This document shows, one piece after another, positions 1 to 11,965 of a stretch of 64,000 nucleotides of DNA. The translations under genes were made by a program, and so were the position numbers. The notes beneath the pieces were generated by a model. It worked only from the letters and a program-made list of their open reading frames with translations, had not been told where the DNA came from and did not search any database. Source of the stretch: Epiperipatus broadwayi (taxonomy: Eukaryota > Onychophora > Udeonychophora > Euonychophora > Peripatidae); NCBI GenBank assembly GCA_028023455.1, contig JAQFVV010012511.1, positions 1,240,001-1,304,000 on the forward strand, written 5' to 3'. Position 1 is the stretch's first letter; every line of letters begins with the position of its first letter.

Positions 1-384
1 ATTAGGGATATTCTGCAAAGCTTGTTAAGAGCTTATTTGCAAGCTCTTTATATAACATTTGTAATACAAGTTTGTTTAAATTAGGTCATGTGACAGCTGA
101 CTTGATTTTTTTTTTGTAATTTTATATAGCACTTTAAAAATATTTTCTGTGTAACTTATTCTTATCTAAAAAAAATAAAATTAGGCATTATTTTAATCAT
201 GAATTTTCAAAGTTTTATTTATTATTAATTTGATGGATGTCTTAATATGTTTCCAGGAATCTTTATGCAAACTGTAAAACAAGATAAATCACTGTGAAAA
301 GACAAATAAAAAAATAAATCTCTCAGTCATAAACTTTGTAAAGTAGCATTTAATTTGCAGTGATATAAATAAAACAATTTATAA
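1..384. other. AT-rich DNA, no feature seen
   Basis: No recognisable coding sequence, RNA gene or clear repeat. It lies just past the 3' tail of the neighbouring minus-strand LINE remnant. Confidence 0.5.
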
Positions 385-1965
385 CAATCTTGTGATATCA
401 TCATTATCATTGTCAACAATTATCAATCCAAAACAGGATGAAGGTTTCTTCAATCTTCTCTGATCTCTAGCTTTCTTCTCCATATCATGACCTCCACATT
501 ATTTCCTTATTTCATCCTTCCCACATATGGTCTCTTTCTAGGTCTTTTACAATCTCTTGAAATCCAGTTTACGATTTCAACTATCCATCTATTATCATCT
601 TTTCTAGTAATATGTCCAGCCTAATTCCACTTCAATCTCTTAACTCTTTCAACAATGTCAGTAATATCTGTCTGTTCTCTTATCCATGTATTTCATTTTG
701 ATCACTTCTTGCAATTCTTAACATACTTCTTTGAGTGGTATGAAGTCTCTGTATTGGTCTTTTGTTAAGGGTCTAAGTCTTATAATCCATAAAAACTAAT
801 AAAACACATTTACTAAAAGCCTTCCCTTTTCAAACACACAGGCACATATCCTTTTAATATTAAGTTATTTCTATCAAAAGTACTCCAACCAAGTTTAATT
901 CTATGATTAATTTCATCAATTATGTTTCCATCTGTAGCAATAATATGATCACAATATTTGTAGTTGTAAACTTCTTCTAACTCATCATTATCAATCTTTA
1001 TTTTCCCAATTTCAGAAAATCCACTAAACATTACTTTAGACTTTTTAGCATTTACCTTTAGTCCTAGTCTCTTACTTTCATCTGATAATTTTTGCAACAT
1101 TTCCTGAAATTCTTGAATCATTATTTGCAACAACAACTAGATCTGTGAAATCTAGATGACCTAAATAATCATTTACTTTTATTCCTTACCTTCCCATTTT
1201 AATCCACAAAATATTTCTTGCAGCACTGCTGTAAAACATTTTGGAAATGTGGAGTCACTCTGTTATACACCCTTCTTCCTAGTATCATTATGTAATCTAA
1301 TTGTTACTGTTACATTTTTATAAATATTCTTCAGAGTATGACAATATCTTAAGTCTGTATCTTGATGATCCAATAATTGAATAACTGAAAAAATGCTTAT
1401 AGAATCAAATACCTTTTCATGATTTACAAATCCAAAACATAATGGAAACTCAAGATTCATTGGACCCTTCTATAACTTCTTTCAAAATATGCATATGAAA
1501 TTGTATTAAAACCACTATTAAATTCAGCTTCTTCTTTTGGTTGCAGAAATCAAAGTTCTCTGTAGATGAGTTATAATTATCTTGCTAAATTTTTTTGTAT
1601 AAAACTGATAAAAGACTGATATATTTGTAATTTCTAATATATTCTTTATTACCTTTTTTGAAGTATTAATATCAATACTGCATTCTTCCAATCATCTGAT
1701 ACATCTTTATTATTTAGGCATTTGGAATATAACTTTGCCAACATTTTTTCTATTTCTTCATTTGCTTCTTTTAAGATGTTGATTATAATTTCATTATTAC
1801 ATGGAGGTTTTCCCTTCTTCATAAATTTAATTGCACATCTCACTTCATTTAAAATTCTAGGCAATTTAGAAGATATAACAGTTGTAGGAGGTACTTTTCT
1901 TTGTTCTTTATTACTATATAATTTTTGATAGATCTCTTCTACACATTTCATGAAGCCATATCTCT
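385..1965 (-). pseudogene. Dead non-LTR retrotransposon (reverse transcriptase remnant)
   Basis: Minus-strand frames read in order like the reverse transcriptase of an endonuclease-type LINE, broken by stops and frameshifts. 1951-1649 holds the N-terminal RT part (LPRILNEVRCAIKFMKKGKP and a following DWKNAVLILI). 1460-1263 has the EKVFDSI and YKNVTVTIRLH blocks. About 1170-1130 has the catalytic block, reading HLDFTDLVV where an active enzyme has F-A-D-D. 1136-813 has LKVNAKKSKVMF and IDEINHRIKLGWS. The C-terminal arginine-rich tail is in broken frames to about 430. The 3' end runs into a GAT-rich tail near 385-440. It matches the plus-strand copy at 29455-30520 block for block. The lost catalytic residue and stops mean it cannot make an active RT. 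The clade (RTE-like or CR1/Jockey-like) is uncertain. Confidence 0.85.
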
Positions 1966-4224
1966 TTTTAATAATAGTGATATCAAAGAAAGTTTTTTTT
2001 TAAAATCCTGTAGCAAAAACCATAACTGCACCATTTTTAATATACTGCATGTATAATTTTTATCTTTTTTTTTTGCAATTACAGCAAAATATCTTAAGGT
2101 TTAAAATTATTTAAGCTAAAAAAATTATTTCAATTAAATTTTCTTATTTTCCTAAGGTAAAAAAAAAAAAAATCAAATGTTCAAATTATATTTTCTTTTT
2201 CCACAACATTATAATTAAATTAATTGAGAATGCAAATGCCATACAACTGCAACACCCACACAATTTCTCAAATAATGGAAATTGGTAATTTGACCACTAT
2301 TTTTCTTATTCTCCCCTTACAATCATTTTTAAAAATACATACTTTGAACATTTGATAAATTTTATTGACAATGATATATTAAGATATTTTAAAAATATCA
2401 ATTATTAAAAATGCAAAAATATCAATAATTTTGATACTTGAAAAATGAAATTAAAAAAAATTATAATTTTTTATTTCTAATTTAATTATATCCAAGTTTG
2501 TTTAAAATAAATAAAAAATTATAATTACATTATTACTTTTAAATTTATTACTATTTGAATTAATAATATTGCTGCTTATAACTATAGAAATACTTTTCAA
2601 ATACACTGAAATAAAATATTCATTAATACCACATTAATTTATGTAATATAATTTAATTACAGAAAGATTTCACTTCAAGCTGCCTAGTTTAGAGTTATTA
2701 CATTAAGTTTACATATTCAAGCTGACATGATAATACTGTACCAAATGAAACAACAGGTAATATGCACATATAAAACACCATTAATCCAAAATCATTTGTT
2801 CAAGAATTTTTTTCAATTTGCAGATTTTTTATTATTATTTCTGAATAGATCTTAAACTCCCTCATGATAATTGCAAACTTTCCTAAATTAGGAATGAAAA
2901 AGCTCACTGCAACTAGCTTATTAATTTATAAGTATTCATTGAATGTTTTTTAATTTTTATTTTGTTAATAGATGTTTATATAAGTAATTTATTTATTCTA
3001 GCAAATTAAAGTTTACCATTGGAATTTCGTTTGGAAAACAAAAGCTTTTGAATAATATTTAGATTAATGGTTGATTGTTTAAGTAAAGATTGCATTTTAA
3101 TTATTCATAACTCTAATTGACAAAACTTTTTGTTTAACATAATGCTAACTTTTCTTTAAAAAATCCTTCTTTATTGATTAAAGATATTAAATAATCATAT
3201 TTGCAAAAATCAAAGAGCAAGATACAATAATTACAATTTTATTATTAAAATAATTATATTAAAAATACGTCATTTTATAACATTTTAAACTAACTAAATT
3301 TTTATAAAAACTATTTAACACAATAACTAAAACTGAGGAATACTATCAGTATTTTGTTTAGGAAACAACATAATGTACATTTGTCAATATGTATTCCATT
3401 TGTTATTTATGCCTTGCATGATTTATTGTAGTGGTAGAATGGTGGACTGTGAAACTCAGATATATTTTTATTGTTACTTATGAACATATTCTTGATAAGC
3501 AATAGAAGACAGTATATTCTGAGCATTTAAGTAAATATAAAAAAAAATCACTAATCCATGAGAAAATTGGGGGGGGGGCGGCTGTAAATTATGATTTACT
3601 AATAGCAATTACATTTATCAAATATATTTAATTTATGAAGCATTATGACAAATTTATTTTTTATTTGTATAAAAAAAAAATGGCACTAGACAATAAAATA
3701 TTTATTTCAAGTTCAAATAAAAGGAAAAATACATTTTAGTATATTACAAAACAAGTAATATATACTACATATAAATGACTGATGGTGATTTTTGAAAATG
3801 TCTCGTGAAATAAATTGCCTTATTCATTTCACTTTGCATCATATAAAAACACACGAAATAAAAAATGTAAATTATATATACACAAATTGTATGCATTAAT
3901 ATAACTGCTTCTTGCACAGAGCAAAAATTTAAAAAAAAATCCTTAAATGTAATTTAAATTTAAAATAGTGCAACACCTTTTTCAGAATGCATTTAAAGAT
4001 TTGAATAATAAAGATTTTTGAAAATTTCACTTCTTGAAAGAAGCATTTATATATTACTCTACAAATTGTTACAGGATAATTACAGAGTTTAATTTATATT
4101 ATGTATCTATACGTTATTTCTGGTCATTTTTTTTAAAAAAAACTTTTCTAATATACAAGGAGTTAGTTTATTAATTCATTTCAGGTCGTTTTTTTATTTT
4201 TCATATATTCATCTACAATGCTTG
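1966..4224. other. AT-rich DNA without a gene
   Basis: No gene is visible. It contains homopolymer runs, including ten G at 3569-3578, and a short plus-strand tRNA-like A-box segment near 3428-3465 (GTAGTGGTAGAATGG), probably a SINE scrap. Confidence 0.45.
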
Positions 4225-4370
4225 ATTGCCTTACATAGTTTACTGCAGCAGTAGAGTTCAGAATCTTGAGCTTAAGATCCTTGGATTGATTCCAGTTCTG
4301 GCATATCCAGAGTTCAAACAAACTCTTGAGTAGTAAAACCGATCAATTATTTTATTTTAATGTTTGACTA
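4225..4370 (+). repeat. tRNA-derived SINE copy (family S)
   Basis: A tRNA-like head with a degenerate B box (GGATTGATTCCAGTTC) is followed by a conserved tail: CTGGCA, a gap, then AACTCTTGAGTAGTAAAACC and TCAATTATTTT. The same layout recurs at 29262-29415 and 62775-62885, where the tail reads GAGCTCT-TGAGCAATAAAGCC. No clear TSD was seen. The Pol III-type box and shared tail support a SINE; the boundaries are approximate. Confidence 0.6.
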
Positions 4371-4578
4371 AATTTCATTTTTTTAATCAGTAAGGAGACT
4401 AAAAATTCTAAATGATGATGGCCAGTTCCATTTTTGGCCATGAGTATTTTATTGCTAATTAAAACTTTAATAATTACCTCTTGAAAAAATATTTTTTTAT
4501 TTGCTGAGCAAGAAAAAAGATGTAAATATTATTATAATATGATATGCAATTTTCTTTGAGAGTTTCATAGTACTAAGT

Positions 4579-4735
4579 AATAGGAAAGCAAGCAATTCTC
4601 TTCATATAGTAGTTCCACACAGTGCAAGCTAGAGTAACTGAGTGGCACTACTGTGTGGAGAGTTTTGCCTGTTTTAATAGCAGTTATGAGCAAGCATAAG
4701 AAATGGTGATAATGTGATGATTAATAGAAAAACAA
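4579..4735 (+). repeat. Fragment of dispersed family A
   Basis: This carries the family-A end found at 9470-10350 and 12600-12725: a CAGTGCAAGC motif near an inverted GGCACTACTGTG, GGAGAGTTTTGCC, then AAGCATAAGAAATGGTGAT. TAATAGGAAAGCAA on the left and TAATAGAAAAACAA on the right (2 mismatches in 14) may be an aged TSD. Confidence 0.6.
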
Positions 4736-6589
4736 ATGTATAAATTATAAATGTGATTTGCTCTGTGCAGTTTAGTCCAGTAGCAAAAGTTCCTGCATCA
4801 AAACTAAATCTGTCACAAAAGCCACATGACTTCCAAGAATTTAATTATTTGATTAATAAATATAAATTTATAATTTTTTCCCTCACCCATTTGAGTTTTC
4901 AAGTAAAAAATGTAGTTTCAAGGGTCTACATTTTATTGGAGATGTAATAGTTGTTAAAGTAAAACAAAATTAATAAATTGATTGTTAAAATTTAAAAAAT
5001 GATTTTAAGAAGCTTTATTTCAATTTTTTCTTTTTACTTATAACATGGAAGTCGATGAGATTGCCATACATTGGTTTAATTCAGTATGTTTCTTTTTGTC
5101 AGCAGGTTTTTTGGTAAATTGTCATAATGATAAAATTTGGGACCTTCATATCAAAGAATGTGATGCAGTGGACTATTTCCAAAGGTATGGGATCCTACCT
5201 TCATAAAAAGTATGTTAATGTTACAAAATGATTGCATGCCACTGACATGAATAAAATGTAAATATTGTATTTATATATATTTTTCATTTTTCTGTTAATA
5301 AGTCCCCCCCCCCCCCCGCCCCCAAAAAAATAAACTGTAAATATTGTAATTAATTTTTCCATAATGATTTCTTTTTTTAAAAAATAACAATAATAAAAAA
5401 TAAAATATAAATATTAAATACGTTTCCTAGCGGGCATTTTTTTAAAAACATTTTTTGGGGGTCCCCAAAACTGTAGATTTATGGGCATTGATATATATTC
5501 AATCTATAAAAAATAATATAATAAGAGTAAATAATTTCTTCATTTATAAATATGATTTATTTATTTTTATAAATTATTTCTCTTGAGAATTTTATTTTTC
5601 TGCAAAATTTGTTTTGAAAATCATTCTTATTATTTCTATGAAGATTGATTTACAATGAGATGAATGAAGTTGCTCACAAAAGAAATATGTTTTCTCTTTT
5701 TCCTTTTATTCAACATATTTTCCAGATAATATATATATATTATTGTATGGATAAAATAAATAATATAATATATTAATTCAAAGTTTAAATATACTTAAAA
5801 TTAGCAAGTTATTTTGGATATTTGGCAATATGCACACTGCATTATATACTTCACAAATAATTTTTTTTTAGTCAAGGTAAATAAATAATGAACATATTTT
5901 CATTCGAAATTGAATGTCTTCAATAATTTAGATTAGTACAGGATCTAGTTGTAATAAGTCTCTCATGTCCTTCATTGATCCTCTTTCTGCATAAATTACA
6001 ATAGTTGGATTAAGTGCTTATACATTATAGTTTCATTCTCTAATTACATCCTCAGTAGTTCTGACTCTAATGTTTTTTCTAATTTTTATTCTTGTCTTTA
6101 TATATATATTTTTTACATTCACTATAGTTAGAATGGGTATTTATTTAGAAATTGTTGCTGCTGCTGTTGGATAATTATAAATTATAATCAAGGTTTTATC
6201 TCTATAATAAAATTCTTAATTCAATTTAATATGTAGGAACAGTTTATTAAAAATCTCTTGACAATGTATTAATAAATAAAATATCTAAATATTGATATTC
6301 AGGCTATTTAAATAATATTGTCTTATTATAACTCATTTAGCATTGCTTTATATAGCATACCTATATTTAGAAACATATCTTAACTGAGGTATATTTAAGA
6401 AAATCATCCTATTAAGCTATCATTTAGCAATGATATAATGCAAATGAAAGTTTTAGAAAGCATTTTAGGAATGATGCAAAAAAAAAAAAAAAATATTGAT
6501 TTATGATCAATATTCTACATTTTTTTCTTGTCATGACAAATACTTTGATTACAAGGTAGAACCTTTAAGTAATAAACAAAAAATGTAAC
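4736..6589. other. AT-rich DNA without a gene
   Basis: No supported gene. A C-rich homopolymer tract at 5304-5323 stands out in otherwise AT-rich sequence. Confidence 0.45.
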
Positions 6590-7010
6590 CTACAATATTT
6601 GTTTAGTTTTTAATTGACAGGCATGAAAGTTAAATATATATAATAGTTTATTTAAAATTATCATTAATATTACTTGTAAACAGTAAGACCATTCTAAACC
6701 CAGAAGAAAAAAAGGAATAAAAAAAAAAAAAAGGTCAGAATTGTTTTGTATATAATTAAAGTATGAAAATGCAATCGCACAAATAAATAATTTCATTGTC
6801 AGAGTATAAAAAAATGTTTGATTGCATGAAAGGTTTAAATCAGTCTCTGTAATAATCCTAAGTGACTGAAAACAAAATAAAATAAAAAAAACAATAAAAA
6901 AATAAGAGAAATAATAATAATGATGAATAGTTTCAAACACAGTAGTACACAGAATTAAATGACTCACAAATTCAATGATACAAAATAATTTATGTAAATT
7001 CAAACTCAAT
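6590..7010 (-). repeat. Dispersed repeat (family R), Phe-rich spurious frame
   Basis: A 139-codon open frame on the minus strand is low in complexity (Phe, Ile, Tyr and Leu runs), caused by A/T homopolymers. Its block LGLEWSYC recurs as LELEWSYC in the minus frame at 60435-60244, and the DNA around both (AGTATGACCATTCTAA-type motif followed by A-rich sequence) is shared. This is therefore a diverged interspersed repeat and not a host protein gene. Confidence 0.55.
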
Positions 7011-7338
7011 TAAAAAATAAATAATAAAAAACACTTAATAACAAAAATTTACACATAATACAATAATATAAAATATTTGATATTTATTTCAGATAGCAAT
7101 ATGCACTGGAAATATTTTCGAATACAATAAATACATTTAGTGATTTTGTTTGTAAATATATATTTTTTATAATATACTGTTAAGGTATCACCTTACCATT
7201 CACTAAATATTTAAATAAAGATAAAATTTTAATATAGGAAAATAACCACTTTACCAGTATACCTTTATGTATAACACCTAGCAAGAAACACACAATTAAA
7301 TAAACCAAATATACATTATTAATTATACATTAATAACA

Positions 7339-7855
7339 CACTTTCGACTATCTTCATAGTCTTTGTCAACTAGATTTTGAAAGATCAACCTTCCATAATT
7401 TTGTGATCTTAATGTTTGCTGACTGCCTATTGATTAAGTCTTGCCTGTATATTAGCATAGTTTCCTTTATTTTCCTTTTATTGTTATTTCTTTTGGTTTG
7501 CAATATTTTTTACATTATTATAATTGAAATTAAAACCATATATACACGATTTATTATGGTCATAAAAAAACGGAAGCTGCAATTTTTTACGACCATATTA
7601 AATCATGTATCATCTTCCATTTTTTAAGCCCATAATAAATCATGTATATGGTTTTACTTTCAATTATAATAATGTAAAAATATTGTAAACAAAAAGAAAT
7701 AAGAATAAAAGGAAACTAAAGGAAGCTATGCTAATATATAAAATACAGGCAAGACTTATCAATAGGCAATCAGCAAATGTTAAGATCATGGAATTATGGA
7801 AAGGTTGACCTTTCAAAAAACTAGTTGACAAAGACTATGAGGATAGTCTAAAGTG
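7339..7855. repeat. Foldback element, about 240-bp inverted arms
   Basis: The left arm 7339-7576 is mirrored by the right arm 7614-7855, with a loop of about 37 bp. The outer ends read CACTTTCGACTATCTTCAT on the left and, reverse-complemented from the right, CACTTTAGACTATCCTCAT. Matching continues through TAGTCTTTGTCAACTAG, GTCTTGCCTGTAT and CATTATTATAATTGAAA to the inner stem ACACGATTTATTATGG. Arms differ by scattered substitutions and small indels, so the structure is not brand new. No transposase or clear TSD was found. Confidence 0.85.
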
Positions 7856-9454
7856 CTCCTAAGTGACAGTTATATTTTGTCTTTTTCAAAAATTTTTGAT
7901 ATTTAATTATAAGATTACGTATACTGCTTCGAAGAAATACAGATGTCAATTTATAATATTATTATATTAATAAATGTGTAAATCTGTCAATTAAAACCAT
8001 ATTTACAACAATACGGACTTAAAAAATAAAAAATATATATACACATTAAACCTATAAACGCAAGCAAGCAAAAATCTCAAAAAACAAAAGAAAGAAATAA
8101 TAATTAATATTAAATTTGTTTGTTTATTAATCCAGTATAAAATTTTACAAATATCAAAATGATGTCAACAATGCAAATAAAAGCACAAACTTAAATCAAT
8201 ATATCAAAAAAAGCAAATATGATAACCAAACTTTTAAAAAAAAAAAAAAAAAAGAAAGATATAAGTACAAGTTCCTTTTCTTCTTCCATTGAGATATAAA
8301 CTTGTCATTGGCCAGTTAATTTCATTCGATTAAAATTCAATTTCAAAGGAGTCATTCGAAAATTAGACTGGTAGCTAGTGGAAAATAGAATATCTCCAAA
8401 AGACAAAAAAAATAACAGGACGGAAGGAAAAATCGGCAAAAACTAAAATGAATAAATTACATTTTCAAAGTAGCTTACTTTATAAATTCTTAAAAGTAAT
8501 CTTAACAATCCTCAACATTAAAGCTCATAAACCATTATAATCACAACCTGAAAAAGCTGACCAAAGAAACCCACCACTAAAAAAATTAATACTTCTAATC
8601 CAAGTTATAAGTTGGGAAAGAATAAATAATGCGTGACTAGGAAGTGAGAAAATATTGTGGGGATGAAACTGCTCGTCATACAACCCGAGTTCCTCATATG
8701 AGTATCAAGTAAAATCAATATTCACAACCAGGAAAAGATCTACAATGCACTACAATCAATTAAAGAAATAACTCAGGAAAGATCGCTTATAAAAGAGCCA
8801 GAATCCCAATTGCGAACATCCAAATGGTGACCAAATAATAGCAGATGAACTTACACCCAATTAATGCAAAAAGACCTTTCCTAAAGGCAAAGATATCCAA
8901 ATGTTTTCTAATATGAATTATAGGATTTTGAACTGTGGCTAGACTATACGGGATTAATCTTATGTTAGATTTCTATATATTTTTTTTATTTTACTTGCTA
9001 AATTGATTTTTGTTTTGAAAATAGTCAATTCATCCAATCATCAATTAGTTTGCAGGGAAAGGGAGTCATGAATGCTAATATTAAACTCTCAATAATAAAA
9101 TATAGGTACAGATTCCTGAGCTTGCTTGATAACAGACTCAATAATCTACTGAGTTGAACAGTGAGATTTTGCTTTTATATAACATTGAGCACTCGCACTC
9201 TGACCATTACAATATTTGTTGTTCAATTAATTTAGTTATTAACTGTTTATTATTTGGAATGCATGACTAAAACCCTTGAATGATTGGTCTGTTCTAACAC
9301 AGATCTAGAAGTCACCAAAATAGGGAGGGGGCTCAGAATCTAAAAGCAACCTTCAACAAATCACAAAATATAGACTAATGGATCAGAAATTAATGATCAA
9401 ATGATGACAGGAAGTTTAGTTAGTAAAGAGTTAACTGTTAGACTATAGTTTTAA
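7856..9454. other. No gene; 8270-8900 slightly GC-richer
   Basis: No coding exon could be identified. 8270-8900 is less AT-rich than its surroundings and may be an unclassified old transposon, but no terminal repeats or homologous frame were recognised. Confidence 0.4.
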
Positions 9455-10378
9455 ATTGTCTTCTATGTTCACAGAAGCAAAACACTCCATACAGTAGCAC
9501 CACACAGTACATTCCAGAGTAATCAATAAATGCAGGAAAGTTGGCACATAAAATCACTATCTAGTGCTTACTCATTCTATATCCCCAGACTAGTTTCTAG
9601 GTTGTGACTTTCATCAGTGAGGAGCCTTGAATCTGAGAGAACTGCACTTAGATCTTAGCATCCAATGCAACCCTCCAGCAGCCACCTTTTACCTTTTTAG
9701 CTATCTATAAAGCTTTGAGTCCAAAATGAAAACACAATAATGTTTTCAAACTAAGTCCATTAGCTTATATAGTTGTATAAATCTGAGCTCAGTTCAGCAT
9801 CCATACTTTTTGGTGTCTTTGGTTCTTCAATAACCACAGCCCCCATAATCCTATTGGGCAGGATTGGTATTAAACCATCAAAGATCACATGATCATCATT
9901 TTTTATGTTTACACAAGCTGTTTTTCACAGAGACAAAACTCTCCATACAGTAGCACCACTCAGTGCAAGCCCAATAGGCTTATGGTGACTGTGGTTAATA
10001 AAGAATCAAAGACACCAAAAGTATGGAAGCTGAACTGAATTCAGAAATATACAACTATATAAACTAATGAGCTTAGCTTGAAAACATTATTATATTTTCA
10101 TTTTGGACTCAAAATTAACTGCTGGAGGGTTGCATTACATCCTAAGATCTAGGTGCAGCGCTCTATCCAAGGCTCCTCATTGATGAAAGCCATAAGCTAG
10201 GAACTAGTCTGGGAATATTGGATGACTAGGCACTAGAAGAGATTTTATGTACAAACCTTTGCATCCATTGATTACTCTGGCTTGCACTGAGTGGTGCTAC
10301 TGTATGGAGAGTTTTGCCTCTATGAAAAACAGCTTGTGTAAGCATAAAGAATGGTGATTATGTATTGTCTTCTATGTT
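9455..10378. mobile_element. Palindromic retroposon, family A, 15-bp TSD
   Basis: An exact 15-bp direct repeat, ATTGTCTTCTATGTT, bounds the element at 9455-9469 and 10364-10378. Inside, 9471-9858 is mirrored by about 9970-10325. The left arm opens with CAGAAGCAAAACACTCCAT; the right arm closes with CTGTATGGAGAGTTTTGCC. The spacer (about 9859-9969) carries another copy of the element end (CACAGAGACAAAACTCTCC, CAGTAGCACCACTCAGTGC). Other family-A copies or fragments lie at 4579-4735, 12520-12725, 28280-28500 and probably 45240-45520. Because the TSD is outside both arms, the inverted duplication appears to have inserted as one unit. No open reading frame is present, so it would depend on another element's machinery. 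Confidence 0.8.
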
Positions 10379-11965
10379 AACTTGAAATTATTAAATTAGA
10401 ATGGTGAACGATCATCCTTTATATAGATCATGATTTAATAATTGATGAATACAAATGAAGGATGATCACATCTAAACAATCATTAAATGATAAGCAACCA
10501 TATTTTTGTTATAAAACAATCATGAATAAAAACTGTCATTAAATAAATTTGTTAAACATTAAATATTAAAGTAAACTAATTGTTTGTTGTCTTATTTATC
10601 TATTTTTTAATTAATCGCACTATATACATATTCAATGCACATGTCAGACATGAAATAACCATTTCTTGAAATAGAGTACATGTACATTCTTCCTGAATTT
10701 GAACACTGTGGCATAATAAGGATCAAGAAGTAGTGAAATAAGGAAAGTTATATGAGTGTGAATTCCATCTCATTCAGTCAATAATCACCATGGGACCACT
10801 TCACAAAATTATGGTTAACATTCAAGCTTGAAAACTCAAAGAGTGATCATAGTTAGATAGACCTCTCATGGAGAAAAAGCTCGTTCCATTACAATACATA
10901 AAACCAATCTAGAGATATACAAAAGTTTATTGTATTATACATCTCCAAATTTTTTTGAAGATTAGATTCAATTAATAGCAACATTGTAAGAAATAATAGT
11001 TTGTAGTCTGAGAAGATTAATAGTTTTTAGATATTTAAATGAATAATTAATACTTATAATACACTTTAAATATATACAGGTGAAGTTAATAAAAATTAAT
11101 ATATAAATACTATTAAGAATTTTGGTCTATTTTTATCTACATATGCATAAACAAAACTCACATTGAAAATTGTAATCATAGAACTCCTGAACCTGCTAAT
11201 TTATAGTATTATAACATCTACCATCAATTGGTTATGCAACCATGAATCTAGAAGTTAAGTTTTTTTTTAATAAATATTTACCGTGAAATTTTGAATTTTT
11301 CCTAGATATTCTTATGACTAAGTAGTATAAGAAGTGAGTAGAGTTTGGAGTAAATTAATGAAATGAATAGATAAACATTGCTAATAAAATTGGAGACTCA
11401 GAGAATAATAAAAACAAATGAGTGTTGTATTCAGATTATATTTTGATAATATACATATATAAAATTGTAATAAGCATACCTAAACTGCAATAAATATATT
11501 TTAACAATTTGTGGACATAGCCATAAAAGATGGATTGAGCTGTACATTTGCAAAATGACTTTATGTAATGGAACTAAATGAGGTATTAGATATAAGTAGA
11601 GAACAGATTTTGTATGTGTGTACAAACTTATACATCAAATTAAAAAGCAAATCAATTTTATGGGAATTTCATATGAGGTGATTTTCATAAGAGGTGATCT
11701 ATATTTCTGAAATTAATTTATCAGGTTAAGCATAACTAAGATGTTTAAATGACAAAGAATAGCTGCTAAACTAAGCTGCAGTGACATATTAATAATTATC
11801 AAGTAAATTTAAAAAAAATCAATTAAACGTAAAATAATATCAACTTTTACATTATAGGACACAAATACCTGTAATCGTGAGGATCAATGGCCCTCATTAA
11901 TCCCTCACAATTTAATTGATCAACATATCAAAATAATAAATTAAGTATACATTTAACTATTGTAT
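10379..11965. other. AT-rich DNA without a gene
   Basis: No supported coding exon, RNA gene or clear repeat boundary was found between the two palindromic elements. Short open frames here have no recognisable domain. Confidence 0.45.

Noticed and set aside
6590-7009. 139-codon minus-strand open frame
   Set aside because: Low-complexity Phe/Ile/Tyr frame created by A/T runs. Part of it recurs in a second dispersed copy at 60240-60480, so it is repeat DNA.
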